NCBI RefSeq assembly: GCF_026191115.1
Contig: NZ_JAPHOT010000001.1
Span: forward strand, 620,001-684,000
Length of the DNA stretch: 64,000 nucleotides
Direction: 5' to 3'
From: Legionella sp. PATHC035
GTDB lineage: Bacteria; Pseudomonadota; Gammaproteobacteria; Legionellales; Legionellaceae
Made by a program: the position numbers and the translations under genes. Shown in pieces: positions 30,680-40,350 of this stretch. The stretch's first letter is position 1; the number at the start of each line of letters is the position of its first letter. The notes under the pieces were generated by a model that was not told the DNA's origin, did not search any database, and worked only from the letters and a program-made list of their open reading frames with translations.

Positions 30680-32362
30680 ATGACGCTATCGAAACAATCC
30701 CTCTCTGAAGTGCTTACACCCATTGAATATAAAGCCCTGGATAACAAATTAGCTGAATCGATAAAAACTAAGATAGATGATGATCCTAATTCTTCAATAA
30801 ATCTTAGCCTTTTTGGTCTACAAGATTCTGACAGTTTAAGACGTTTTTTGTTAACCCCTGCTGGAGAAACAACAACGGAGAGGCTTGTTACTGAAAAAGA
30901 AAACGAGAGAGCTATTGAAGAATGGCAGCAGCAGCAACTTCAAGAACAAATCCGGATGGAGGAACAAAGAAGGGCCTTTTTCCATTTTCTCATGGAAGAG
31001 GATGAAGCAGAAGCTAAAAAAGCTCAAAATGAGTTGATCGCAATGCAACAAGAAAAAACGATGAAAGATGAGCAAAAAGCGCAGCAAAAAGCAACCCCTC
31101 CTGAACCAAACAAAGCCACCCAGGAAGCCATTAAAGGTTATGATAATACGATAAAACAGCTTGAAGAAGATCGAAAGGCACTTGAGAACCGTTCAAAAAA
31201 GTTAGCACAAGAGAAAAATTTAATTGAAAATAAATATGATGCGATGGAGAAGAGTTTAGACGACGCTCCTAAGTTCGAAGAACAATCAGAAGCAGAGATT
31301 CGAGCTGAAATCGAAAAACTCCAAGAACGGGCCAATGAAATCGCTGATGAGATGATGGATCCGAAATTAAAGCTAACCGACGAGCAAGTTTATGCAAAAG
31401 GACATCAGCTCAATGCCATCGAATCAAAAATTGCCAACTTGAATGATATAATCGCTACTAAAAAAGAAGGCGGAAAACAATTCGTTGATGCTCAGGGAAA
31501 ACCCGCTAGCATGAAAGATGCTGCTTTTGTTATTCCTCGAAATAAAGAAATTGTCAAAGATAAAAATGGAAATTATTTTCTAATCAAAAAAGGGGAATCC
31601 TTTGATCAGATGACCCCAAGCCAAAAAGAGGAAGCGCAAAAAGCGTTCCAACGTGAGAAAAAGGACATTCAAGTCGTAAGAGATGTTGTAAAAGACACCA
31701 AAAAAGAGGCATTAGAATTCAACGCGAAAAGTATTGCAGAGAATGATAAAGCATTACACCTCAATGCACTGAGTCTTGCACAAAACAAAGCAGAAAAAAC
31801 AATGCTAGAAAACCAGGCGAGGTTAATGCAATCAGCACGTGCCACAGTACAGCAGTCTTTACAACAAAATCCAACGGACAATTTAGCGTTGAAAGCACCT
31901 CGCTCCACTCTCACTACCCCTTCAGTTCCATTGCCAACATTAGCTCAAACACCACAATCATCCAAAGTCGGCTCAACTCCAATTCAGACTCCGCAACAAA
32001 TTTTTAATGCGGCATTTGTCCAAACACTGAATCAAGGACAAAAGCCAGGTACTCAAACAACTTGGGGTAAATTATTTAAATTTGTCGATGAAATTCAAGA
32101 TCCACGAGTGAAAGAGGAAGCAGATAAATTCCTAACAGATGAGGCCAAAAAAAGCCAATCAAAAGATAAGCCATCTACCCTGGATAATCTAAAGGAAATG
32201 TTAAAGCAAACCCCAGTGCCTGAAGTCACCATGAATGCATTCCTGAAGCATATGGCTGCATTTGAAGAAGCCTATAAGGAGAATGTCACCCCAGAACAGG
32301 GTCCGATAGAACAACAAAAACGAGAACCCGATACCATATCACCCTCCGCTACGAATATGTAG
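30680..32362 (+). CDS. Coiled-coil effector candidate
   Basis: 560 residues. AGAGGA lies 9 bases before the ATG. Almost entirely helical and charged: a coiled coil from about 70-130 (ERAIEEWQQQQLQEQIRMEEQRR and on), a second from 150-260 and a third around 310-400. A short break at about 270-305 (FVDAQGKPASMKDAAFVIPR, GNYFLIKKGESFDQ) may be a small folded module. Residues 405-450 are Pro/Thr/Gln-rich. The tail is EQQKREPDTISPSATNM. No signal peptide or membrane helix. Function unknown; composition and place fit a Dot/Icm substrate. It follows the 1041-residue gene by 86 bases with TATAAT motifs between, so it may have its own promoter. Confidence 0.65.
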   Translation: MTLSKQSLSEVLTPIEYKALDNKLAESIKTKIDDDPNSSINLSLFGLQDSDSLRRFLLTPAGETTTERLVTEKENERAIEEWQQQQLQEQIRMEEQRRAFFHFLMEEDEAEAKKAQNELIAMQQEKTMKDEQKAQQKATPPEPNKATQEAIKGYDNTIKQLEEDRKALENRSKKLAQEKNLIENKYDAMEKSLDDAPKFEEQSEAEIRAEIEKLQERANEIADEMMDPKLKLTDEQVYAKGHQLNAIESKIANLNDIIATKKEGGKQFVDAQGKPASMKDAAFVIPRNKEIVKDKNGNYFLIKKGESFDQMTPSQKEEAQKAFQREKKDIQVVRDVVKDTKKEALEFNAKSIAENDKALHLNALSLAQNKAEKTMLENQARLMQSARATVQQSLQQNPTDNLALKAPRSTLTTPSVPLPTLAQTPQSSKVGSTPIQTPQQIFNAAFVQTLNQGQKPGTQTTWGKLFKFVDEIQDPRVKEEADKFLTDEAKKSQSKDKPSTLDNLKEMLKQTPVPEVTMNAFLKHMAAFEEAYKENVTPEQGPIEQQKREPDTISPSATNM

Positions 32363-32676
32363 GGATCTTAGCCGTCGATAACTGAGGAAATCTATCCTGT
32401 GAATACTCAATGAGATACTCAGGCTACACTTTAGGGTCTTTTTACAGACCCTAATTGATTCAAACTCATTGTCCAGACCGGAATCTTAGCAAAAACGAGT
32501 ACTGCTCGATTTATAATCGCTATTAATACCAAACTGTAATGGCATCGTCTGACATGACCTGGACAAATAAAAAACACCATAACGGTTAATATTCTCAGTG
32601 AAATAAGCTGATAAAATTGCTAAATCATCTTGACGATATTGAGCCTCTTTAAAAAACGTTCCTCTCTCTTACTCAT
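32363..32676. other. Intergenic region with one hairpin, no gene seen
   Basis: 314 bases between convergent genes. A 7-bp stem (TAGGGTC 32432-32438 with GACCCTA 32447-32453, loop TTTTTACA) could act as a terminator for either side, though no T-run follows. The rest (32460-32670) shows no coding character. Confidence 0.4.
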
Positions 32677-33081
32677 TTAACTTTTTTCAAAAGTCATTAG
32701 AATCGGACAAGGCGAAGAAATACTGTCTCTACATTGAGCTACCAAAAGTGATAACGTGTTACGAGCCTCTCTTAACTCATTAATTTTTAGGTTAAGTTTT
32801 TCAATACGCTTTTGAGCCATGTCTCTTACACGCTCCCGATCATTATTCGCATCAAAATCTAAGAGTTCTTTTATTTCTTTTAGAGTAAAGCCTGCTTTTT
32901 TAGCTAACAGGATAAACCTTAAACGGCTTATATCATTATCACCATAACGTCTTATTTTTCCGGTTCCAAATTGATTGTGACGCAACGGGACATGAAGTAG
33001 ACCTTGGCGTTGATAATAACGTATGGTTTCAACCCCAACTCCACATAATTTAGCAAATTCACTAATTTTCTTATCATGCAT
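32677..33081 (-). CDS. MerR-family regulator of the mer branch
   Basis: 134 residues. The winged-helix N-terminus reads EFAKLCGVGVETIRYYQRQGLL, closest to mercury-type MerR ([21 protein letters not shown] as I recall) rather than CueR. A dimerisation helix follows (about 85-115), then a Cys117-x7-Cys125-Pro-Ile loop near the end, spaced like the CueR/GolS metal loop. The cysteine that MerR has at the start of the dimer helix (Cys82 in Tn501) is not present: the region reads NNDRERVRD. So the ligand may be a monovalent metal, a thiol stress or something else. Divergent from the glutaredoxin-MauE gene; the shared space holds a mer-like operator. Confidence 0.88.
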   Translation of the reverse strand: MHDKKISEFAKLCGVGVETIRYYQRQGLLHVPLRHNQFGTGKIRRYGDNDISRLRFILLAKKAGFTLKEIKELLDFDANNDRERVRDMAQKRIEKLNLKINELREARNTLSLLVAQCRDSISSPCPILMTFEKS

Positions 33082-33084
33082 TAC

Positions 33085-33116
33085 TTGACTCCGTACTATG
33101 GTACGTACTCTATATT
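33085..33116 (+). promoter_or_regulatory. MerR-type operator/promoter with long spacer
   Basis: TTGACT (33085-33090) and TATATT (33111-33116) are separated by 20 bases (19 if CTATAT is used), the over-long spacing that MerR proteins correct by twisting DNA. The spacer holds the palindrome CGTAC-TATG-GTACG (33092-33105). The first twelve bases, TTGACTCCGTAC, equal those of the Tn501/Tn21 mer promoter as I remember it. It should drive the gene at 33151; the regulator starts four bases away on the other strand. Confidence 0.75.
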
Positions 33117-33150
33117 ACTATTTTTGGACCATCAATTAAAGGGTATAGAA

Positions 33151-33894
33151 ATGAGCAATCCTTCTATTAAAAAAGCAATTCTGTATCGCATGGTGATGAA
33201 ACATCACGTTTGTCCCTATGGCCTTAAAGCTAGAGATTTATTGAAGCGCCAAGGTTATGAGGTGGAAGATAATTGGCTATCAACACGTGAGCAAGTCAAT
33301 GCGTTCAAACAAAAGCACGATGTGAAAACCACACCTCAAACTTTTATCCATGGAGAGCGGATTGGGGGTTATGATGATTTGCGACGTCACTTTAAGAAGA
33401 AGTTCAGAGATCCTAAAGAAAAAAGTTATCGACCAGTCATAGTACTTTTTGTAATTACTGCGATGATGGCAACATCAGTGAGTTACGCGTTCTTTGGGAA
33501 CCTGTTTACTGTTAGTGCTTTGGGCTGGTTTATTGCTTTTAGCATGGCAGTTCTTGCTCTATTAAAATTACAGAATATCGAAAGTTTTTCAACGATGTTT
33601 CTAAACTATGATCTTTTGGCTAAACGTTGGGTTCCTTACAGCTATATTTATCCATATGCTGAGGGTTCGGCAGGCATATTAATGATTTCAGGAACACTCA
33701 ATTGGTTTTCCATTCCCGTTGCCTTATTTATTGGAACGGTAGGTTCTCTTTCTGTGTTTAAAGCCGTTTATATCGACAAACGTGAGCTAAAATGCGCCTG
33801 TGTGGGGGGCGACAGTAACGTACCTTTAGGATTTATTTCACTCACTGAAAACTTGATGATGATTGGAACGGCTTTATCCATGTTGATTATGTAA
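33151..33894 (+). CDS. Glutaredoxin domain fused to a MauE/DoxX-like membrane domain
   Basis: 247 residues from ATG 33151; the longer open frame to 33076 would run through the promoter. Residues 1-85 are a glutaredoxin: active site VCPYG (Cys21, single cysteine), cis-proline loop KTTPQTFI and GGYDDL. Residues 95-247 form a membrane domain of four to five helices (VIVLFVITAMMATSVSYAFFG; LGWFIAFSMAVLALLKL; SAGILMISGTLNWF; IPVALFIGTVGSLSVF; LMMIGTALSMLIM) with a CACVGGDSNVPLGFISLTEN motif, as in MauE-type redox membrane proteins. Likely moves electrons or a thiol-bound metal at the inner membrane. Control by the divergent MerR is inferred from the operator. Confidence 0.82.
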   Translation: MSNPSIKKAILYRMVMKHHVCPYGLKARDLLKRQGYEVEDNWLSTREQVNAFKQKHDVKTTPQTFIHGERIGGYDDLRRHFKKKFRDPKEKSYRPVIVLFVITAMMATSVSYAFFGNLFTVSALGWFIAFSMAVLALLKLQNIESFSTMFLNYDLLAKRWVPYSYIYPYAEGSAGILMISGTLNWFSIPVALFIGTVGSLSVFKAVYIDKRELKCACVGGDSNVPLGFISLTENLMMIGTALSMLIM

Positions 33895-33923
33895 TTCAAC
33901 TAATTTATCGATTAGGAGTATAT

Positions 33924-34022
33924 ATGAGCACTTTATCCACGGTATTCTTATTCAGTTTGCTCTCTAACAACTCTTTGACAGGCCTAATACCCATCATCAC
34001 TAAGCTCCAGGAGACAAGGTAA
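33924..34022 (+). CDS. Possible 32-residue small protein or leader peptide
   Basis: ATTAGGAG sits seven bases before an ATG that opens a 32-codon frame, MSTLSTVFLFSLLSNNSLTG then LIPIITKLQETR, ending TAA. Two-thirds of it is hydrophobic. It follows the glutaredoxin-MauE gene by 29 bases. Its last codons and stop lie inside a hairpin followed by TTTTT, the arrangement of an attenuator leader peptide, although there is no run of one regulatory amino acid. It could equally be a chance frame. Confidence 0.35.
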   Translation: MSTLSTVFLFSLLSNNSLTGLIPIITKLQETR

Positions 34023-34038
34023 CCTGTCTTTTTGGAGC
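34004..34038 (+). terminator. Terminator-like hairpin after the glutaredoxin-MauE gene
   Basis: Inner stem AGACA-(A)-GG / CC-TGTCT (34012-34029) followed by TTTT, and an alternative outer stem GCTCC (34004-34008) / GGAGC (34034-34038). The two alternatives compete for the T-run. The remaining sequence to 34224 (about 185 bases) shows no gene. Confidence 0.45.
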
Positions 34039-34224
34039 CTAATGCTTGGACATAATCCTTTTTTACCAAGATCCCGGTCGAGGGTCTAATTAATATCCTT
34101 AATTTCTTTAACTAAGAATCATTAATATACTTGCCAATACAATCTAACTCTTCTAACATTAAACTTTACGCTCATATGAAACAAAGTTTACTAAAAAATA
34201 CTATACATCACCGTAGGACTCACT

Positions 34225-34782
34225 ATGATCTTAGATAAGTTACTGGGCAATCAATCTGTAATTATATCACTGGATGTAGACAATTTTTTGTTTGAACGAT
34301 TACAACAAATTAAAGATGCTGGTTTTGACTTGGTTGAAATTAATTCAACTGATCAAAAATTATTAGCTCAAGCAGTTGCCCGCTACCCATCTCTTAAAAT
34401 TGGTGCTGGCGGTGTGATTGATACCCAACAACTTGAAAATTGTTATCAGGCAAGTGTGCATTTTGCAACTAGCCCTGGTTATTTACCCGAAATTGCACAA
34501 ACAGCCAACGTTTACTCATTCAATTACCTACCCGGAGTGGCTACCATTTCAGAAGCAATGGCAGTGATGAGTCTTGGTTACACGCATGTTCGCCCGTTTC
34601 CCGCGGATTTGGCTTTTTGTACCCTTTTAAATAAATGCCTTCCTCATCTAAAATTATTTCCCGCTGAAATTGAATGGGAAGAAGCAGAACATTTCCTGAA
34701 TTTACCTGCAGTAGCCGCAGTGAGTATCCATAATCCAGATACAAAACAGCTCAATGCGCTTACAACAAGCATTTTGGCCTAG
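34225..34782 (+). CDS. KDPG/KHG aldolase-like protein lacking the Schiff-base lysine
   Basis: 185 residues, somewhat shorter than Eda (about 213). The family landmarks are in order: DLVEINSTD (the VEVTLRT strand with its Glu), LKIGAGGVIDTQQL (GAGTV), FATSPGYLPEI (FxxSPG), YLPGVATISEAM (PGVxTxSE), and HVRPFPADLAF where Eda has FKFFPAE. The Lys that forms the Schiff base (Lys133 in E. coli Eda) is thus Arg here, so ordinary aldolase chemistry looks impossible. It may bind a phosphorylated sugar acid without turnover or use other chemistry. It stands alone, not next to an edd homologue. Confidence 0.75.
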   Translation: MILDKLLGNQSVIISLDVDNFLFERLQQIKDAGFDLVEINSTDQKLLAQAVARYPSLKIGAGGVIDTQQLENCYQASVHFATSPGYLPEIAQTANVYSFNYLPGVATISEAMAVMSLGYTHVRPFPADLAFCTLLNKCLPHLKLFPAEIEWEEAEHFLNLPAVAAVSIHNPDTKQLNALTTSILA

Positions 34783-34941
34783 CTCTATTTTACGCAGGAT
34801 GAATAAGCCTTGGTGAACGGTCCAAATGTGGTCGTTCCTTGGTATAAGCTGTCCATTTGCCCTCTAAAAAAAATTAATAATAGTTCCTTAATGTTGAAGC
34901 ACTTATAATAAACAATAAGTAATATTATAGGCTTTGATTCT

Positions 34942-36837
34942 ATGCTTACTGATACGATATTGGATAAAGCAGCAGCTACTCTTTCGAGTTTTGGTGAAAA
35001 AACTAAAATAGATTCAGACTTTGCTAAATACAAAAAAGGCATTAAAAATGCTCTAATTGGATTTATAAAGCACAGCAAAGAACAATTGCCACTTGACCAA
35101 CAGTTGGCATTTATTGGCAAAGAAATGGAGGACAAGCCCAATAATATGTCTGCGACAATTGATGAGCAAAGTGATAAAAAGCGTACGTGGACCCTAGCTT
35201 TTGCTTTAGCCGCATTGGCAATAGAACGTAAAAATGATCTCCCCAAAGATCATCAGGAAATCACCCCCATTGATACCCTATTAGCTGGATTAAGCAATGG
35301 GTGGGTCAAGGGATTTAATTTTAATACAGTAGCTACTCATAATGTTCTAAATGGAATGAAAGATTGGATTCAAAAATATGATATCAGTCAATGTAATCAA
35401 ACCAGGCATGAAACTTTATTAACGCTTTACGCTGCGGCATGTGCATTTGAAGCAAAGATATCAAGTGCAGGACTCCTAGCAAGACCCTATAAAAATGACA
35501 TACTCATAATAAAAACTTTGATAGCGACTAAGTTTACTGAATTAAAACAACAATTAGAACGTGAAAGCAAACAAGCTAAACAAATCAATGACGCCTTTCA
35601 AAAACTGATCTCAAAGGAAGAAGTTTTATATCAGCAGTTCAAAGAGCAATTAGTCCTTTTAAAAAAACAACAAGAGCAAAAACAGCAAGAACTGGATACA
35701 TCAGAAGAACAATGTGCTCGAATAGATAAATTACAACAATTGTTAAATAAGCAGCCATCAGAGGGCAACGATAAGGAAAAAGAAGAACAAGAAAAAATGA
35801 AGCTATTTTGGAAGGAGTATCCTACGCAAGCAAAATTCGATCAGCTTTTAGCCGATCTTGAGGTACCAAAGCAAGAAAGACCTGGATGGCAACTCTATTT
35901 TAATTACCAACACGGCTCATATCTGAAACAAGCTGCAGCGGCATTTTGGACCGGGAGCTGGGGACCTTCTAAGGGTTGGGGTGGAATTGCAAGTAACACG
36001 ATTTCTGTGAACGTTCTCCTCAGCAAAAGTAACGCGGCTAAAGAACCTCTTAACGCCATTCAACCTCAAATTAAAAAGCACAAATTAATTCCGGCTGGAG
36101 AAAGACCTTGTCAACTGATTGACGATATAGAAAAAGAATTAAAAAATTTGACCGGATTAAAAAAGATGGAAATGGATTCGCTCAAAGCCGAACTTTTAGA
36201 CGTTATGGAACACAAAAAAACCAATATCTTAGAGAAAATAAATAGTGATATTGAAGCCTTTAAAAAAAATTTAGAACAACAAAAAGAAACGGTTAAATCG
36301 CTCAAAGAAATTCATAAAAAAATTGAACTAATGAAAAAACATGCAGATTGTACTGATGTTGAAAAATCTTTTGGACTATTTCTGAATGAAGCCGTAAGTA
36401 CTCTGAGCTACACCCAACAACCTTTGCCGTCTCACCTATCCACCGCCGAGAAAATATTGGCCTTAGATAAGTCAATAGCTAGAGCATTAGATAACGTACA
36501 AGGACTTCAACTGAGTCTGAATCATATGGTAAAGGCATCTCGCAGCCAAGAATCGAATGTTATTCAATTAGTGACTGAATTTGTCAAATCCAAAGAGGCT
36601 ACATGGGGTCATACCCTATTATCTTTTTTTTCCCCCACTTATAGAACACTGTTTGATGAGTTAAAGAAAGCTGTAACTTTAAACTCCCCAGAAGAACGTT
36701 TTAATCAAGTAAAAGCAGTGTTAGGAATAACATACGATACAGCAAAAAAGAAAATCAATAGTCAATTCCAAGAATTAAAAGAAAAAGCAGAAGAAGCCCT
36801 ATGTGAGGAAATACCCGTTTATAGACAAAGCTCTTAA
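34942..36837 (+). CDS. Coiled-coil effector candidate with acidic C-terminus
   Basis: 631 residues, no signal peptide or membrane segment. N-terminal 190 residues are helical and globular (TWTLAFALAALAIERK, ETLLTLYAAACAFEAKI). A coiled coil spans about 195-290 (KQQLERESKQAKQINDAFQK, KKQQEQKQQELDTSEEQ). A Gly/Trp-rich patch follows (AFWTGSWGPSKGWGG, about 335-350), then another coiled coil (400-465) and a helical end. The tail LKEKAEEALCEEIPVYRQSS is a typical E-block Dot/Icm signal. TATAAT at 34904-34909 may be its -10 box, and a CTTAATGTT half-site resembling a PmrA half-box lies at 34887-34895. No homologue recognised. Confidence 0.65.
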   Translation: MLTDTILDKAAATLSSFGEKTKIDSDFAKYKKGIKNALIGFIKHSKEQLPLDQQLAFIGKEMEDKPNNMSATIDEQSDKKRTWTLAFALAALAIERKNDLPKDHQEITPIDTLLAGLSNGWVKGFNFNTVATHNVLNGMKDWIQKYDISQCNQTRHETLLTLYAAACAFEAKISSAGLLARPYKNDILIIKTLIATKFTELKQQLERESKQAKQINDAFQKLISKEEVLYQQFKEQLVLLKKQQEQKQQELDTSEEQCARIDKLQQLLNKQPSEGNDKEKEEQEKMKLFWKEYPTQAKFDQLLADLEVPKQERPGWQLYFNYQHGSYLKQAAAAFWTGSWGPSKGWGGIASNTISVNVLLSKSNAAKEPLNAIQPQIKKHKLIPAGERPCQLIDDIEKELKNLTGLKKMEMDSLKAELLDVMEHKKTNILEKINSDIEAFKKNLEQQKETVKSLKEIHKKIELMKKHADCTDVEKSFGLFLNEAVSTLSYTQQPLPSHLSTAEKILALDKSIARALDNVQGLQLSLNHMVKASRSQESNVIQLVTEFVKSKEATWGHTLLSFFSPTYRTLFDELKKAVTLNSPEERFNQVKAVLGITYDTAKKKINSQFQELKEKAEEALCEEIPVYRQSS

Positions 36838-36960
36838 GAAAAAAGGAATTGGCCCCAAATTTAGAGTGCCTATAAGCAAGGCTGCAAGCCGGAAAGAGCC
36901 TTATTCTTTGAACTGTTTATATTTTTTAATGAACTTTACCTGTTTCTATTTATAAACAGA

Positions 36961-37431
36961 TTAGGACTCCTGTTTATTCACTAATAGATCCAAAAGAAAG
37001 AATCCAGCACCGATACAAATCGCGCTGTCAGCAACGTTAAAAGTAGCGAAATGATGATGTTTATAATAGACATCGAGAAAATCAATCACATAACCATGAT
37101 AGGCCCTATCGAACAAATTACCCACTGCCCCCCCTAAAATGAGGCTGATTCCGGCTAAAAGTAATTTAGCCTGGCTTGCAGTACGATATAACCAAATGGC
37201 AAGTATCGTACTTACGATGAGACTAAAACCGGCAAAAAACCATCTGTGCCAATCTCCAGCACCGCTTAAAAAACTAAATGCCGCACCAGAATTATAGGCC
37301 AGGGTCAGGTTAAACATGGGAAAAACAGGCAATGGTTTATACGGAGTTAGAAGTACCCCTACCAAGTATTTGCTTGCTTGATCAAAAACAATTACTGCAA
37401 AACTAAGTAAAAACCATGGCCATTTTTTCAT
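36961..37431 (-). CDS. lspA: Lipoprotein signal peptidase (signal peptidase II)
   Basis: 156 residues with four membrane helices. It cleaves the signal peptide of diacylglyceryl-modified prolipoproteins. Motifs: DQASKYL near residue 17, [15 protein letters not shown] (41-55), and the two aspartate-bearing motifs [10 protein letters not shown] and VIDFLDVYY. It overlaps ileS by 4 bases, the standard ileS-lspA arrangement. Confidence 0.97.
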   Translation of the reverse strand: MKKWPWFLLSFAVIVFDQASKYLVGVLLTPYKPLPVFPMFNLTLAYNSGAAFSFLSGAGDWHRWFFAGFSLIVSTILAIWLYRTASQAKLLLAGISLILGGAVGNLFDRAYHGYVIDFLDVYYKHHHFATFNVADSAICIGAGFFLLDLLVNKQES

Positions 37432-40223
37432 ATAAATTGCCTCATTTCCTCTTGACCACTAATATTACCAACACACCGTAAACACAACTCAGGATGCTGA
37501 CTGTCTTGACCAACATCAGGTCTTCGGTGCCAACAACGAGCACATTTTTCATGCGAACTTGCAGAAACGGCAATGGACACACCATAAGGCGTAGTAGATA
37601 ATCCAGCTGGAACTGAGCTCTTGGGATGTACGATTGCCCCAGAGGTGATTAATAAAAAGCGCAATTCCTCGCCCAAACGAGTGAGCTTAGGTAGAACTTT
37701 ATCGTCTGCATATAAGGTAACCTCAGCAGCTAAGGCAGAACCAATTTCTCCTTTTTGGCGCGTTTCTTCGAGAGCCTTATTGACCTCGTCACGAATTAAA
37801 TGCAGTTCGTCCCAGTCCGCCATATTCACATCGTCTATTTTGGGCCACGCATCATACCATAGCTCGGTAAACACGGACTCTTGATTGTAACCAGGGATAT
37901 AGCGACCTATTTCCTCGGCAGTAAAGGACAATATCGGTGCAAGCCAAAGTGTAAATGCACGAACTATATGATACATAGCAGTTTGGCAAGAACGTCTCGC
38001 TTTACTTTCTTTTGCCGTGGTGTATTGTCTGTCCTTAATCAAATCAAGATAAAAACTTCCCATATCTACCGCACAGAAATTATGAATTTTTTGATAGATA
38101 ATATGAAATTGATAGCCTTCATAGGCTTCTATAATTTCTTCTTGTAACCCTTGGCTGCGTTTTAATGCCCATTTATCTAATTCCAAAAGATCTTTGTCTT
38201 GCACGCAATCCACGGCTGGATCAAAATCGAATAAATTCGCCAACAAAAAGCGCGCGGTATTACGAATTCTTCGATAGGCATCTGCATTTCGTTTGATAAT
38301 TTCATCCGAAATACTCACTTCATGACGATAATCTGTCGACGCTACCCATAAGCGCAATATGTCAGCACCATGCTGATTGACGAGTTGATCTAAAGCAACA
38401 TAATTTCCTTTGGATTTAGAAAGCTTTTTACCCTCAGCATCCACAGTATAACCATGGGTCAATACCGTTTTATAAGGAGCGACTCCATACATGGCTACTG
38501 AAGTAGTTAGTGACGAGTTAAACCAACCGCGATGCTGATCGGAACCTTCAAAATAAATGTCTGCGGGAAATGCCAATGCATTATTTTGCTGCAAAACACA
38601 GAAGTGGGTTACACCGGAATCGAACCACACATCCATAGTGTCATTAATTTTGTCATAAAACTCGGCATCATCCCCTAGTAGATCTCTTTTATCCAATTCA
38701 AACCAAGCATCAATACCAGATTTCTCAATAACTAACGCAATCTTTTCAATGAACTCCAGGGTATTTGGGTGCAATTCACGAGTCGTGTTATGAACAAACA
38801 AAGGCATAGGGGTTCCCCAAGCTCTTTGTCTTGATATACACCAGTCAGGCCTATTTTCGACCATGTTGCTGATACGCGCTTTCCCCCAATCAGGAACCCA
38901 AGTTACTTTCTCGATTTCGTTAACAATATGCTCTCTTAATTGACTTTTATCCATAGAGATAAACCATTGAGGCGTAGCCAAGAAAATCATGGGTGATTTA
39001 TGTCGCCAGCAATGAGGGTAACTGTGTCTAATATTTTCTTTCGCTAAAAGAACACCTTTTTCAGCCAAAACTCCCAAAATGGTGTCATTCGCTTTTAATA
39101 CAGAAAGTCCAGCAAACAAAGCTACATCATCAGCAAAACAACCATTTCCTTTAACAGGATTAATTAAGGGTAAATTATAGGCTTGTCCTACCAGATAATC
39201 ATCTGGACCATGAGCAGGTGCAGTATGCACACTTCCAGTACCTGATTCAGTTGTAACATGCTCCCCTAGTATGACGGGTACAACTCGATCATAAAAAGGA
39301 TGTTTTAATTTCAAATGCTCAAAAGCTTTTCCCTTTGCCGAGCCACGAATAGCATATTGACTCATCTGATAACGGGCCATCGCAGATTCGACCAAATCGG
39401 TGGCAAGAATCAAATAAGAATCGCCTGTATCGACTAAAGAATAATCAATTGCTGGATGCAAGCATACCGCTTCGTTAGCAGGTAAGGTCCAAGGCGTAGT
39501 AGTCCAAATAGGCAGGCTTAGCGGTTTTGTTTCTGCGTTTACATTAAATAGGTCAATAAACTCTTCAGGCTTTACTGCAAAAAAAGCGACATCGATTGAT
39601 GGTGAAGTCTTCTCATCATAGTCGACCTCAGCTTCTGCCAAGGCAGAACCGCAATCAATACACCAATGTACGGGTTTAAAGCCTTGTTGCAAATGGCCGT
39701 TTTTGATCATCAAACCGAGAGCGCGTACGATATTGGCCTCATAGCGAAAATCCATAGTTACATAAGGATTATACCAATCTCCAAAAACCCCGAGTCGTTG
39801 AAATTCATCACGTTGGATGTCGATTTGACTGGCAGCATACTCACGACATTTAGCACGAAATACCTTGGCGGATACCTTATCGCCAACACGACCTATCTTT
39901 TTCTCTACATTGAGCTCTATAGGCAATCCATGACAATCCCATCCAGGGACAAATGGTGCATCATATCCGCTGAGTGATTTGGATTTAATGATAATATCTT
40001 TCAGAATTTTATTTAACGCATGTCCGCAATGTAAATGACCATTTGCATAAGGAGGACCATCATGCAAAATAAAACGCTTACTTCCAGCACGTGCTCTACG
40101 AATTTGTTCATATACCTTTTTGGTCTGCCAATTGGCCAAAACTTCAGGCTCTCGAGTAGCCAAGCTTGCCTTCATTGGAAATGAAGTATTCGGAAGATTT
40201 AATGTATCTTTATATTCTGCCAT
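37428..40223 (-). CDS. ileS: Isoleucyl-tRNA synthetase
   Basis: 931 residues from ATG 40223 ([18 protein letters not shown]); a GTG nine bases upstream is also in frame. Class I synthetase: HIGH motif as GHLHCGH (about 65-71), editing domain ([30 protein letters not shown]), KMSKS as [10 protein letters not shown], and a C-terminal zinc finger ([12 protein letters not shown] ... CLRCVGNI). The type is the bacterial, mupirocin-sensitive branch by its length and zinc tail. Followed by lspA, preceded by ribF. Confidence 0.98.
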   Translation of the reverse strand: MAEYKDTLNLPNTSFPMKASLATREPEVLANWQTKKVYEQIRRARAGSKRFILHDGPPYANGHLHCGHALNKILKDIIIKSKSLSGYDAPFVPGWDCHGLPIELNVEKKIGRVGDKVSAKVFRAKCREYAASQIDIQRDEFQRLGVFGDWYNPYVTMDFRYEANIVRALGLMIKNGHLQQGFKPVHWCIDCGSALAEAEVDYDEKTSPSIDVAFFAVKPEEFIDLFNVNAETKPLSLPIWTTTPWTLPANEAVCLHPAIDYSLVDTGDSYLILATDLVESAMARYQMSQYAIRGSAKGKAFEHLKLKHPFYDRVVPVILGEHVTTESGTGSVHTAPAHGPDDYLVGQAYNLPLINPVKGNGCFADDVALFAGLSVLKANDTILGVLAEKGVLLAKENIRHSYPHCWRHKSPMIFLATPQWFISMDKSQLREHIVNEIEKVTWVPDWGKARISNMVENRPDWCISRQRAWGTPMPLFVHNTTRELHPNTLEFIEKIALVIEKSGIDAWFELDKRDLLGDDAEFYDKINDTMDVWFDSGVTHFCVLQQNNALAFPADIYFEGSDQHRGWFNSSLTTSVAMYGVAPYKTVLTHGYTVDAEGKKLSKSKGNYVALDQLVNQHGADILRLWVASTDYRHEVSISDEIIKRNADAYRRIRNTARFLLANLFDFDPAVDCVQDKDLLELDKWALKRSQGLQEEIIEAYEGYQFHIIYQKIHNFCAVDMGSFYLDLIKDRQYTTAKESKARRSCQTAMYHIVRAFTLWLAPILSFTAEEIGRYIPGYNQESVFTELWYDAWPKIDDVNMADWDELHLIRDEVNKALEETRQKGEIGSALAAEVTLYADDKVLPKLTRLGEELRFLLITSGAIVHPKSSVPAGLSTTPYGVSIAVSASSHEKCARCWHRRPDVGQDSQHPELCLRCVGNISGQEEMRQFI

Positions 40224-40350
40224 AAGGTTCACTCTGCGAAATCGTTAAATTTTGGTGATTACTCACCCCAAATCAGGGTACAGCCCCATTGAGTGCTTCT
40301 CGAATGAAACGAATAGTGCACACCGCATCATCCGTTAAAATATTTTTCAT

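Noticed and set aside
34873..34895. PmrA box before the 631-residue gene
   Set aside because: Two half-sites (ATTAATAAT and CTTAATGTT) are present but separated by five bases instead of two.
34785..35246. 153-residue minus-strand frame
   Set aside because: It is antisense to the start and promoter of the 631-residue gene and shows Ser/Ile-rich shadow composition.
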